A stretch of 62,496 nt of DNA from Acidobacteria bacterium Ga0077522 (GTDB taxonomy: Bacteria > Acidobacteriota > Vicinamibacteria > Vicinamibacterales > Vicinamibacteraceae): the NCBI GenBank assembly GCA_001464065.1, contig LNDN01000012.1:1-62496 (forward strand), written 5' to 3'. This document shows positions 48,285 through 56,684 of this stretch, one piece after another; position 1 is the stretch's first letter; every line of letters starts with the position of its first letter. The notes below the pieces were generated by a model. It saw only the letters and a list, made by a program, of their open reading frames with translations, was not told where the DNA came from and did not search any database. A program made the translations under genes and the position numbers.

Positions 48285-50069
48285 ATGCGTATCGACCTGC
48301 GCGGGTGCGTCGCCGGCGCCATGGCCGCATTGGTCGCCGCCCTCTTCACTGCGGGGCCGCCGACCGCGGCGAGCGCCCAGGCTCCGTCGCGGCCGAACGT
48401 CCTGGTCATCGTCGCCGACGACCAGGGGTGGGGCGACGTGAGTGTGCACGGGAACCCGGCGGTGGCCACGCCGCGCCTCGACCGCCTGGCGCGCGAGGGT
48501 GTCCAGTTCGCGCACTTCTTCGTGCAGCGTGCGGAATTGCTGACGGGTCGCTATCATCCGCGCGGCGGTGTCACCGGCGTCAGCACCGGCGACGAGCGGC
48601 TCGACCTTGGCGAGCGCACCATCGCGGACGTCTTCCGGGCCGCTGGCTATGCCACCGCGGCGTTCGGCAAGTGGCACAACGGCACCCAGCCGCCGTACCA
48701 CCCGAACAGCCGGGGGTTCGACGAGTTCTACGGATTCACGTCGGGACATTGGGCCCAGTACATCGATGCGGCGATGGACCACGACGGCCGGCCGGTGACC
48801 GGACGCGGCTACATGCCCGACGATCTCACCGACCGCGCACTCGCCTTCCTGACAGAGCCCAGGCAGGGCCCGGCCTTCGTGTGGCTGGCCTACAACACGC
48901 CACACTCGCCGATGCAGGTGCCAGACCGCTGGTGGGATGCGGCCAGACAGCGCCAGTTGCCCGCCCACCGCTACAGCGCCGACGAGGACGTGCCGCAGAC
49001 CCGTGCCGCACTGGCCATGGTCGAGAACCTCGATTGGAACGTCGGTCGGCTGCTCGACGGACTGGCCGCCCGCCAGCAGCTCGATGACACGGTGGTGGTG
49101 TATCTGACCGACAACGGCCCGAACGGATGGCGATGGAATGGCGACATGAAGGGACGCAAGGGCACGCTGGACGAGGGCGGCGTGCGGTCGCCGCTGTTTG
49201 TCCGCTGGCCGACCAGGGTGCCGGCTGGCGGACGCGTCGCGCCGATCGCGGGCGCCATCGACCTGTTGCCGACCCTGGCTGACCTGGTCGACGTGCCGCT
49301 GCCTGACGACCGCCCGCTCGATGGCCGCAGCCTGGTGCCGCTGCTGCGCGGCGACACGTCGGCAGGCGCCGACGCGCGCCGGTGGCCCGACCGCGCGCTG
49401 CTGGCGTTCAGTACCAACGGGCGCGACGTGAGTGTGCGGACGCAGCAGTACCGACTCGACGCCGCCGGGGCGCTGTACGACATGGTCGCCGACCCCGGCC
49501 AGCGCCAGGACATCTCGGCGAGCCATCCCGCGGTGGTGCAGCAGTTGACCGCCACTCGCCGGCGCGTGTCCGACGAGGTCGGCTTCGGCCGGGTGCGCCC
49601 GCGGCGCCCGTTCACGGTGGGTGGTGCGGCCGTGACGTCGTTACCGGCCCGCGACGGCGTCCCGCAGGGAGGGTTGCGGCGCAGCAGCGTGCATCCCAAC
49701 GACTCCTACTTCCTCGAGTGGTCGTCGACGGCGTACGCCGTCACCTGGGACGTGGACGTGCTGCAGGCGGGCGCCTACGACGTGCAGGCGTGGTACGCCG
49801 TGCCGGCCGCCGACGTCGGCGCCTCCGTGCGGGTCACGCTCGGCGACGCATCGGCCTCTGCACGAGTCAGGACCGCGCACGACCCGCCCCTCGTCGGGCC
49901 GCCCGACGACCGCGTGCCACGCACCGAGTCGCCGACGAAGGCCTTTGCCTCGATGTCGCTCGGCACGCTCGCCGTGCCCGCCGGGCGCGCGACCTTGCGT
50001 GTGGACGCCACCGCCATCCCCGGTCGCCAGGCGTGGGAGCTTGCAGGGCTGACGATCGTCAGGCGGTGA
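48285..50069 (+). CDS. Sulfatase-family protein lacking the formylglycine (CxPxR) motif
   Basis: 594 residues with a signal peptide. Arylsulfatase core: RPNVLVIVADDQGWGD with the Ca-binding D45-D46, AAFGKWHNGTQPPYHP, YNTPHSPMQVP, VVYLTDNGPN and LPTLADLVDVP. A C-terminal beta domain (about 430-594) follows. Where family members read FF(V)xPVCSPTRAELLTGRY, this protein reads FFVQRAELLTGRY: six residues including the Cys or Ser to be converted to formylglycine are absent, in frame. Without it hydrolysis is not expected. TTAGGAT lies upstream as a -10. Confidence 0.85.
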   Translation: MRIDLRGCVAGAMAALVAALFTAGPPTAASAQAPSRPNVLVIVADDQGWGDVSVHGNPAVATPRLDRLAREGVQFAHFFVQRAELLTGRYHPRGGVTGVSTGDERLDLGERTIADVFRAAGYATAAFGKWHNGTQPPYHPNSRGFDEFYGFTSGHWAQYIDAAMDHDGRPVTGRGYMPDDLTDRALAFLTEPRQGPAFVWLAYNTPHSPMQVPDRWWDAARQRQLPAHRYSADEDVPQTRAALAMVENLDWNVGRLLDGLAARQQLDDTVVVYLTDNGPNGWRWNGDMKGRKGTLDEGGVRSPLFVRWPTRVPAGGRVAPIAGAIDLLPTLADLVDVPLPDDRPLDGRSLVPLLRGDTSAGADARRWPDRALLAFSTNGRDVSVRTQQYRLDAAGALYDMVADPGQRQDISASHPAVVQQLTATRRRVSDEVGFGRVRPRRPFTVGGAAVTSLPARDGVPQGGLRRSSVHPNDSYFLEWSSTAYAVTWDVDVLQAGAYDVQAWYAVPAADVGASVRVTLGDASASARVRTAHDPPLVGPPDDRVPRTESPTKAFASMSLGTLAVPAGRATLRVDATAIPGRQAWELAGLTIVRR

Positions 50070-50193
50070 GGTCCGTCGCCGTCGAGAGGGCCAGGCGAGC
50101 GGGCACGGCGGCCGCATGCCGCTTATCATGACGAGGTCTCGCGGCGACGCTCCCGGGGCGTCGCCGCATCACGTCACGCTCATCGGGAGTTCC

Positions 50194-51123
50194 ATGGCCT
50201 CCGGCTTCCTTGCCCTGCTCGACGACATCGCCACTATCACGAAAGTGGCCGCCGGCTCGCTCGACGACGTCGCGGCGCAGGCACTGAAGGCCGGCAAGAA
50301 GACCGCCGGCATCGTCATCGACGACGCCGCGGTGACACCCCGGTATGTGGTCGGCTTCGCCGCTGAGCGTGAGCTGCCGATCATCGCGAAGATCGCGTGG
50401 GGCTCACTCAAGAACAAGACGCTGTATCTGTTGCCCGGCGCGCTGGCGCTCAGCGCGCTGGCGCCCTGGGCCATCACGCCGCTGCTGATGGCGGGCGGCG
50501 CGTTCCTGTGCTTCGAGGGCTACGAAAAGGTGCACGGGATGCTGCACCCGGCACCCGCCGCGGCCTCGGGGGCCATGGCGATGGCACACGTCGACGAGGC
50601 AGCCAAGGTGGCCAGCGCCATCCGCACCGACTTCATCCTGTCGGCCGAGATCATGGCGCTCACCCTGGCGGCGGTCACCACCCCGACGCTCCTCAGCAAG
50701 GCCCTGGTGCTGGGCGTCGTGGGCGTGCTCGTCACCGTGGCGGTGTACGGCGTGGTGGCGCTCATCGTCAAGGCAGACGACGCCGGGATCCATCTGGCAC
50801 AGGCAGGCCGGCACGCCGTGGTGCGCTCGCTCGGCGTGGGGATCGTGCGGGCGATGCCGGTCCTGTTGAAGGCGTTGGGCTTCGTCGGGATGCTGGCGAT
50901 GCTCTGGGTCGGCGGAGGCATCTTCCTGCACGGGCTGGAGGAGTACGGACTCGGCGCGGTCCCGCACGCGATCCACGCGTTCGCGTCGGCAGCCGGCGCC
51001 CCACTCGGGGCCGCCGCGGGAGTCGTCACCTGGCTGATCGATGCGACAGCTGCCGGTGTGCTGGGCCTCGCGATCGGCTGGGTGGTGGCGCGCGTGGTGG
51101 CGTTGGTGGCACCCGCGCGGTGA
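50194..51123 (+). CDS. yedI: DUF808/YedI family membrane protein
   Basis: 309 residues. ASGFLALLDDIATITKVAAGSLDDVA at the N-terminus, GIVIDDAAVTPRYVVGFAAERELPII, and FLCFEGYEKVHGML followed by six hydrophobic helices are all YedI hallmarks. Integral inner-membrane protein of unknown function, sometimes linked to envelope stress. GGGAG precedes the start. Confidence 0.92.
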   Translation: MASGFLALLDDIATITKVAAGSLDDVAAQALKAGKKTAGIVIDDAAVTPRYVVGFAAERELPIIAKIAWGSLKNKTLYLLPGALALSALAPWAITPLLMAGGAFLCFEGYEKVHGMLHPAPAAASGAMAMAHVDEAAKVASAIRTDFILSAEIMALTLAAVTTPTLLSKALVLGVVGVLVTVAVYGVVALIVKADDAGIHLAQAGRHAVVRSLGVGIVRAMPVLLKALGFVGMLAMLWVGGGIFLHGLEEYGLGAVPHAIHAFASAAGAPLGAAAGVVTWLIDATAAGVLGLAIGWVVARVVALVAPAR

Positions 51124-51349
51124 GCAGGAACTCACCGGAGCAGGCATAGTCGGGCGCGTGCCTCGCGCCTGTGCCCCGTGCCACAGGCCCCACTGGCCAT
51201 ATGCCTCGGCGGATACCCGTCGGCTCGGAACACCAACGGTTGAATCCAGCTGCCGTACCCGTGCTGGCTGATCGGCGCGCCACCGCCGGCGTGGCGCCGG
51301 CGAGGATGCGGGAAGACGGGAGTGGCCTCATGGCGTCCTCCGGCTACCG

Positions 51350-51781
51350 TTACCCGACGGTGCGACCAGGCACCGTGGGCCTGTTCGCCAGCCACCGGCC
51401 CGTTGACGCCAGCCAGACGAGACCCGCGGGCATCGCGATATCGAAGGACCCGCAGAAAGCGGGCCACCACGCCGGCATCCCGGCATTCTCGACGATCCGT
51501 CCGTGAAAGAAGAAGTCCATGACGCCATGCGCGGCGATGCCGGCCACCACGAGCCACAGGGTCCCTTTGAAGCCAGCGACGGCCATCGCCAGGAACACGC
51601 CCATGATCGCCAACTCGATCACGAGCGCCCGCGTGGAACCGCCCATCACCGCGAACAGCACGTAGTACGACGCCACGACGATGAGCACCGTGGGGTAGAA
51701 GGCACGGTCGCGGTCGAATCCGACCGCTCGCGCGAACGCGCACGTGACGAGGCCGAGCACGCTGCCAACGATGTATCCCAT
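51350..51781 (-). CDS. DUF6010-like membrane protein
   Basis: 143 residues, four predicted helices. The motif AAHGVMDFFFHGRIVENAGMP followed by WWPAFCGSFDIAM resembles DUF6010 proteins. Function unknown. It follows the redox operon in the same direction after 21 bp and may be read through from it. Confidence 0.65.
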   Translation of the reverse strand: MGYIVGSVLGLVTCAFARAVGFDRDRAFYPTVLIVVASYYVLFAVMGGSTRALVIELAIMGVFLAMAVAGFKGTLWLVVAGIAAHGVMDFFFHGRIVENAGMPAWWPAFCGSFDIAMPAGLVWLASTGRWLANRPTVPGRTVG

Positions 51782-51802
51782 CTTTCCTCCTCAGGCTGGC
51801 GC

Positions 51803-52147
51803 CTACGAATGTCCGTCGCCACGACCCGGCGTGGTCGAGCCATCGCATGCCAGGAATGCGGACGCGTTCACGGCGCTCAGGTGTCCCGTCCGCACGTGGC
51901 GGATGACGACGACCTCGACGCCAGTGACACCGTCCACGCAGACGGCTTCGGCGCTCGTCGCCACCGTCACCTTACCGCGGCTGACGCGCACAGCGTTGTG
52001 AAGGCGTCGGCGAAAGCGTTGTCCCACCCGTGGGTCGCTGGCACGCAGCAGAACGAGAATGCGCCGACTGTCCTGCAGAGCCGCGGCAGCCGCGGCGAAT
52101 GCGCGGTGGCCGCCCCCTGCGATCACGAGATCGACGGTTCGGATCAC
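51803..52147 (-). CDS. Small flavoprotein/NAD-binding-like protein (truncated oxidoreductase)
   Basis: 114 residues. A Rossmann-type opening DLVIAGGGHRAFAAAAAAL is followed by a strand ILVLLRA and the ending HLSAVNASAFLACDG, which looks like the closing FAD-binding strand of a GidA/TrxR-type fold with the middle missing. The glycine motif GGGHRA lacks the third Gly of GxGxxG. It overlaps the peroxidase gene by 4 bp (ATGA), so it is co-translated. Could be a genuine mini-protein or a decayed gene. Confidence 0.55.
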   Translation of the reverse strand: MIRTVDLVIAGGGHRAFAAAAAALQDSRRILVLLRASDPRVGQRFRRRLHNAVRVSRGKVTVATSAEAVCVDGVTGVEVVVIRHVRTGHLSAVNASAFLACDGSTTPGRGDGHS

Positions 52148-53397
52148 GGCGTCGCCCCTGCCGCAGCCCGTCCATCGACCAGCACCGGCCCACTCAACGT
52201 CCGCAGGAACGCCTCGAGTTGACGCAGTTCGATGGACTTCAGCCGCAAGGACCGCAGCTCGCTGTGACCGCCCACAGCGGCCGGCGCCCGGTTGTAGTGG
52301 TCGAGCACGTCGGCAAGGGTGGCCAACTGTCCGCCGTCCATGTACGGGGCGCGTTCGGCCACGTTTCGCAGTGACGGCACCTTGTAGGCGCGGTCCAGTG
52401 TGTGCGCGCCGGTCACGATGAAGTCGAGCTCAGCACAGCGCTGGCGGGCGTCGCTCCACCGGCTCCTGCAGTTGAACTCCTCACCCACCACCGTCGTGGC
52501 GCCAGTCAGGCGGCCACGATCGAGCGGCAGTTCCGGCCGGGACGGCACGCCGGTATTGTGGAATTCGTTGTTGGTGAGCAGAGGGCCGTTATGGCACTGC
52601 GAGCAGTTCGCCCGGCCAATGAACAGCCGCAGCCCGGCGATCTCGTCCTCGGTCAACACGTCGTCGCCTGGATGTCCCGCGGTCACCGCCGCGACGTACC
52701 TGTCGAAGCGCGAGGCCCCGAACACGATGTGGCGCTCGTAGGCGGCAATGGCTTTGCCGATGTTCACGAAGACGCTGGTCACCAGGTCCCGCAGCGTCTC
52801 GTTCAGCGTGGACCAGGCCGTCATGGCCGTCGCGTCGCCCGCCGGGCCGGCGGACCCGGGAACGGCGGAGAGATCCGGCAGCGGTCCGAACACCGCTTCG
52901 TAGTCGCGGCGATAGTGGGCCGCGATGAGGTGCGCGTATTGCGCGCGCGTGCCGCCGTGCTCCACCGGGCTTTCGAGCGGGCCGAGCGCCTGCGCCCACA
53001 GGCTGTCCTTGCGTCCGTCCCAGAAGAGGAATGGCGACCGCGCCATGCCGGCAATCGGCATGGTACGCCTCGCCGTGGTGCCGACGCCGACAGCGAGCGC
53101 GATCCCGTCCTGGAAGCCACGCTCAGGCTGGTGACAGGTACTGCACGCGACGCGTCCATTCGAGCTGAGTCGCGTGTCGAAGAACAGGCGCCGTCCGAGG
53201 TCTGCGGCTCGCGGATCGTCGGCGACGCGGTTGGTGGGGTCGGGAGGCAGTGGCGGCAGCTCCGTGATGGACATCGAACGCAGTTCCTCGAGCTGCGCGG
53301 TGGTCCACCTGGTACGGGTCGACGCCGCGGTGCTCGCGAGCGTGGCCCAGAGGATCAGGACGACGAGTGCGGTCGCTGTACGGGTACGGTTCGTCAT
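52144..53397 (-). CDS. Di-haem cytochrome c peroxidase/MauG-family protein
   Basis: 417 residues with a signal peptide. There are two CxxCH sites: ACSTCHQP (85-89) and NCSQCHNG in the second half. The first domain contains RLFFDTRLS, and PFLFWDGRKDSLWAQALGPLE is the signature between haems. The family includes bacterial peroxidases and MauG/MbnH-type enzymes that oxidise protein or peptide tryptophan. It sits between a YtkA-like lipoprotein (14 bp upstream) and a mini-flavoprotein, a layout like MbnH partner operons. Confidence 0.88.
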   Translation of the reverse strand: MTNRTRTATALVVLILWATLASTAASTRTRWTTAQLEELRSMSITELPPLPPDPTNRVADDPRAADLGRRLFFDTRLSSNGRVACSTCHQPERGFQDGIALAVGVGTTARRTMPIAGMARSPFLFWDGRKDSLWAQALGPLESPVEHGGTRAQYAHLIAAHYRRDYEAVFGPLPDLSAVPGSAGPAGDATAMTAWSTLNETLRDLVTSVFVNIGKAIAAYERHIVFGASRFDRYVAAVTAGHPGDDVLTEDEIAGLRLFIGRANCSQCHNGPLLTNNEFHNTGVPSRPELPLDRGRLTGATTVVGEEFNCRSRWSDARQRCAELDFIVTGAHTLDRAYKVPSLRNVAERAPYMDGGQLATLADVLDHYNRAPAAVGGHSELRSLRLKSIELRQLEAFLRTLSGPVLVDGRAAAGATP

Positions 53398-53411
53398 GGC
53401 CGGGTGTCAAC

Positions 53412-53867
53412 TCAGACCGCGAGGTTGAAGGTGACCGTGTCGACGCCACGCGAGCCGGTGATCGCGAGCCTGAACTCCCACCACCCGCCCATGTTGAAGC
53501 GCACGCCCTCGATCTCGTAGATGCCGTCGCCAAGGCTCCGCGTCACGCGCGGCCGCGTCGGCAGGCCGTGGCCGTGCTGCGGCATGCCGCCGTCGACCAC
53601 GATCTGGGCATCGTCGATCCCCCGCCCGTCGACGTCGCGGACGATGACGCGGACCGTCTGCATCTGCCGGGGGCGCAGCGGCTGCGACGGCTCCAGCGTG
53701 GCCACGTATCGGCCTTCGACCGACGCGCGTGGCCCCAGCGTGAACTCGCTGGCGGCCGGGCGCCGGGCGCCGGTGCCGTGAATCATCATCATGGCGTGGC
53801 TGCACGCGGTCAGGGTCGAGGCTGCGGTCAGGACCGCCAGAATCATCAGGGTGTGAAGGGTCTTCAT
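53412..53867 (-). CDS. YtkA/FixH-like lipoprotein
   Basis: 151 residues. Lipobox LTAC gives a lipid-anchored N-terminus. The mature domain is an Ig-like YtkA fold: RVIVRDVDGRGIDDAQIVVDGGMPQHGHGLPTRPRVT, then GIYEIEGVRFNMGGWWEFRLAI. MPQHGHG and the Met-rich segment MMMIHG suggest copper binding (inference). It is the first gene of the peroxidase operon and faces the AraC gene. The start was placed at the second ATG, which has GGAG at normal spacing. Confidence 0.78.
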   Translation of the reverse strand: MKTLHTLMILAVLTAASTLTACSHAMMMIHGTGARRPAASEFTLGPRASVEGRYVATLEPSQPLRPRQMQTVRVIVRDVDGRGIDDAQIVVDGGMPQHGHGLPTRPRVTRSLGDGIYEIEGVRFNMGGWWEFRLAITGSRGVDTVTFNLAV

Positions 53868-53996
53868 CGACATCTCCGGTCTCACGGCGGCGGCAGTGCC
53901 GCGGTGTGACCTGAAGCCTAGCGACCCACCACGACCCGGGATTGAACGGAGAGGCCGGAGTTCTTGAACGCAGCGGCTGAAGTGGCCGTCCACGGC

Positions 53997-54002
53997 TACA
54001 AT
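53997..54002 (+). promoter_or_regulatory. -10 element of leaderless araC-like gene
   Basis: TACAAT followed by six nucleotides and TTG (54009). The same arrangement is preserved in the AraC remnant (TAGAAT, six nucleotides, CTG). Confidence 0.6.
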
Positions 54003-54008
54003 GGCGCC

Positions 54009-54857
54009 TTGCCGTACACGCCGAACGCAGAGCCCTACTGCTGGTTGAGTGTGCCGCGCTGGCACTTGTGGGAGGGCGGCTTCCTCCTCACCGGCAGAGC
54101 GCAAGGCGTCGTGCCCGCGCACACCCACCATGCGATTCAGATCGTGATCGCGCTCGACGGGTGCGTGGCCATCTGCGGCCAGAACGACGACTGGCGCGAG
54201 AGTCGCGGCGTGGTCGTGCGGCCGGATGCCGAGCACTCGTTCGACTGCAACGGCGCGCTCGGAGTGATGCTGTTCGTCGATCCCGAGTCGAGCGAAGGCG
54301 GCTGGCTGTCCACATCCCTTCGCCAGGACATCACGACCGTGCCGGAGAGCCGACTGGACGCGCTCGTGCCCGCGTTGCGCACGTTCGCCGACCAACCGGA
54401 CGAGACCGAGGACGTGCCGGCGCTCATTCGCAGCTGCGTGCACGGTCTGAGGCCAGGCCTGGCGCCGGCACGCCGGGTCGATACGCGGGTGACCACTGTG
54501 CTCGAGGCGATTCGACGCTCGGACGATCTGCGGATATCGCTCGACACGGCCGCCGAGATGGCGTTTCTCTCGCCCACCCGCTTTGCCCACCTGTTCAAGG
54601 AGCAGGTCGGCCTGCCGTTCAGCCGCTACATGTTGTGGCGCAAGCTGACGCGCGCGATGGTGGCCATCGCCTCCGAGCGGACGATCGCGGCGGCGGCCCA
54701 CGCGGCCGATTTCGCCGACGCGGCCCACCTGACGCGGACGTTCTACCAGATGGTGGGCATGGCGCCCTCGGCGTTGATGCGCGGCGAGTTCATCGAGATG
54801 CCGTCGCCGTTCAACTCGCTCGCCGGCACCCCGGGAGAGCGCCGGCCGGCCGAATAG
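54009..54857 (+). CDS. AraC-family transcriptional regulator
   Basis: 282 residues from the TTG at 54009. The N-terminal cupin-like sensor is HTHHAIQIVIALDG and VVVRPDAEHSFDC. The C-terminal double HTH is SLDTAAEMAFLSPTRFAHLFKEQVGLPFSRYMLWRKL and AAHAADFADAAHLTRTFYQMVGMAPSAL. It is divergent from the YtkA/peroxidase operon, which it probably activates. An upstream in-frame TTG at 53964 is possible, but I prefer 54009 because the -10 box at 53997 and the homologous remnant at 40.1 kb both place the coding start there. Confidence 0.87.
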   Translation: MPYTPNAEPYCWLSVPRWHLWEGGFLLTGRAQGVVPAHTHHAIQIVIALDGCVAICGQNDDWRESRGVVVRPDAEHSFDCNGALGVMLFVDPESSEGGWLSTSLRQDITTVPESRLDALVPALRTFADQPDETEDVPALIRSCVHGLRPGLAPARRVDTRVTTVLEAIRRSDDLRISLDTAAEMAFLSPTRFAHLFKEQVGLPFSRYMLWRKLTRAMVAIASERTIAAAAHAADFADAAHLTRTFYQMVGMAPSALMRGEFIEMPSPFNSLAGTPGERRPAE

Positions 54858-54920
54858 CCGATTCGTTCAACGACGACAGCCGCTCCATCCAATCCTGCGC
54901 GCCGACCGGCATGTGAGACT

Positions 54921-54951
54921 CCGTGTCGTTGTTGACATGTCGTCGACACGG
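54921..54951 (+). promoter_or_regulatory. Metallothionein operator/promoter dyad
   Basis: CCGTGTCG (54921-54928) and CGACACGG (54944-54951) form a perfect 8-bp inverted repeat with a 15-bp spacer containing TTGACA (54932-54937). The dyad-over-promoter architecture resembles MerR- or ArsR-type metal-responsive sites. Confidence 0.55.
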
Positions 54952-54965
54952 AAACGGAGCGTCTC

Positions 54966-55133
54966 ATGGCTACTCAATCGAACGTCTGCGCGTGTGCGGT
55001 CTGCAACGAGTCCGAATGCCGGTGCGGCTGTCAGACCGCCCCGGCCCGGCCGCTGGCATCGTGCCAGTGCGGCGCGGACTGCACCTGCGGGGAGACGTGC
55101 ACGTGCCCTGCCTGCAAGAGCGACCAGTCCTGA
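54966..55133 (+). CDS. Bacterial metallothionein-like Cys-rich protein
   Basis: 55 residues with 13 Cys arranged as CxC, CxxC and CxCxC clusters (VCACAVC, ECRCGC, SCQCGADCTCGETCTCPAC) and no aromatic residue. The length and the metal-thiolate spacing match small bacterial metallothioneins; it lacks the His and long hinge of SmtA. Likely binds Zn, Cd or Cu in the cytosol. Preceded by a dyad operator and GGAGCG. It converges on the flavoprotein remnant. Confidence 0.8.
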   Translation: MATQSNVCACAVCNESECRCGCQTAPARPLASCQCGADCTCGETCTCPACKSDQS

Positions 55134-55229
55134 CGGGCTGAGAGCCGGTCACGCACCCCGCATTCCCGATCGGACTCGTGCTGTCGGTGGCGGTTGCGGT
55201 GTCTGCGAGGCGGGCCGGCACGGTCATGT

Positions 55230-55694
55230 TCAGTCGCCGACCGAGACGGCCAGGGCGATGTCTTCCTGAACGAGATCGGCGTTGATGGCGATCGCGGCGG
55301 CCGAGCCGGCCCCTGCGGACGTGATGACCTGGGCGCGGGGGTCGACGACGTTGCCCGCACCCCCACAGCCCATCGACGCTCGTCCGCCCTGTGCGGTCGA
55401 CGATGGCGAAGCCGGCGTCGTCGAGAGCGCAGCCGAGGCTCCGGAGGAGGTCGTCGGGGTGCGGGACGTTGGTCGGACGGACGAAGACGGCGGCTCGGTG
55501 GACGACCCTCCCGTCGACGAGCTCGAGCCCGGTGAGGCGGTCGTCCTCGACCACGAGCCGGGCGACCTCACCGTGCACCACCCCGATGCCGCGCGCTTCG
55601 AGCTCGGCCGCCTCCTCGGCTGAGGGCTCCTGGGTGTGGGCGAAGTAGATGACGTCGTCGGACCACTGGCGGACCAGCTGCGCGTGGAGCACGG
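55230..55694 (-). pseudogene. Thioredoxin-reductase-like flavoprotein remnant fused to IS21 transposase
   Basis: After the transposase codons ...IHGTT the frame continues HAQLVRQWSDDVIYFAHTQEP, ELEARGIGVVHGEVARLVV and DGRVVHRAAVFVRPTNVPH, the C-terminal half of an NAD(P)/FAD-dependent TrxR-type oxidoreductase. At a run of five C (55360-55364, G run in coding sense) the frame shifts; after it comes GNVVDPRAQVITSAGAGSAA and INADLVQEDIAL, the family's C-terminal FAD motif. The N-terminal half is missing. Confidence 0.75.
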
Positions 55695-56625
55695 TCGTGC
55701 CGTGGATGCGCGTGTCGGCCCAGTGCGTCGTCCACCGATCGAGATACGCTTGCGCCGCCTCGAGGGACTCGAAACGCTGCCCTTTGAGCGGCGTCTGCTT
55801 GGCATGGCCGACACTGCGCTCGACCTTGCCCTTGCGGTCGGGATCACGGACGCGGCACGGCAGCGCCGTGACGCCGTAGTGCGCCAGCACATCGCGATAC
55901 AGCGGGTTGATCGTCGGGTCGTAGACGTCCGGCGTGAGGATGCCTTCGCGCAGGTTGTCGAGCACCAGCACGCGCGGCGCGCCGCCCAGGCGACGAAATG
56001 CCTGCTCGTGCAGCGTGGCCCAGATCTGGGCGCTCGACTGCCACGTGAGCAGGTAGACGGCCTTGCGCGAGCAGCCGAGCGTGAGCACAAACAGGCGCGT
56101 GCGCCGAAGCTTCCCGCCGCCCGGCGGGCGCACCATCGGGCCGTCACCGTAGTCGACCTGGGCCTCTTCGCCGGCGGCCGTGACGATGACGACGCGCGCC
56201 TCCGGCGTCGACGCGCCGCGCACGTGCCGGACGAAGCGCCGGACGCTGGCGTACCCGGCCGTGAAGCCGTGGTCGTCGACCAGGTCCTGCCAGATCGCGC
56301 GGGCGTTACGCCCGCGGCCGAGCGCCTCGTCGATCAGGTCACGGTAGGTCGCACAGGCACTCGCACTCGGCGCACGGGACGGCGGGGAGTCGGTGGACAC
56401 CCCCGGCGACGAAATGGCCGGCTTTGCCGTCGCTTCGCTCGGCGCCGCTGGCGCGTCCGCCCGCGGCCTCCCGCGGCCACGCACCGGCACGCCCGCGGCG
56501 CGCAGGTAGTCGCCCACGGTTTCGCGCCGGACGCCCGTGGTCTGCTCGATGCGGCGCAGCGACCAGCCCAGGCGCCCCAGCGCCACCACTTGCTGCTGTT
56601 TGCTTGGGTCCAAGACGTTCCCCAT
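55695..56625 (-). pseudogene. istA: IS21-family transposase IstA, C-terminally truncated
   Basis: About 310 codons of IstA. N-terminal HTH GWSLRRIEQTTGVRRETVGDYL is present. The DDE core is recognisable: EEAQVDYGDG (first Asp), VLVLDNLREG (second Asp) and KGKVERSVG (Glu). It breaks off after WADTRIHGTT, where IstA normally continues to a ~100-residue C-terminal domain, and joins a flavoprotein frame. No istB is present. Confidence 0.85.
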
Positions 56626-56684
56626 GGCGCCCACTGACGCACAGGGCGTCCGGGCGCGGTTCACGTCTCGACACCAGCCTCAGG

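Noticed and set aside
51124-51349. Possible C-terminal gene fragment (minus-strand frame with SQHGYGSWIQPLVFRADGY)
   Set aside because: About 50 codons without a recognisable family or start; not enough to call a gene. The region also has a GC-rich hairpin, nothing more.
53964-54008. Upstream TTG start for the AraC gene, adding 15 residues
   Set aside because: The -10 box TACAAT lies inside this extension, and the homologous remnant at 40.1 kb is conserved only from the -10 and the downstream LP-TPN codons.
54970-56664. A single intact 564-codon transposase-like gene
   Set aside because: It is a chimera: IstA up to IHGTT, then half of a flavoprotein, then out-of-frame Arg-rich sequence after a G-run shift that reaches the antisense of the metallothionein gene.
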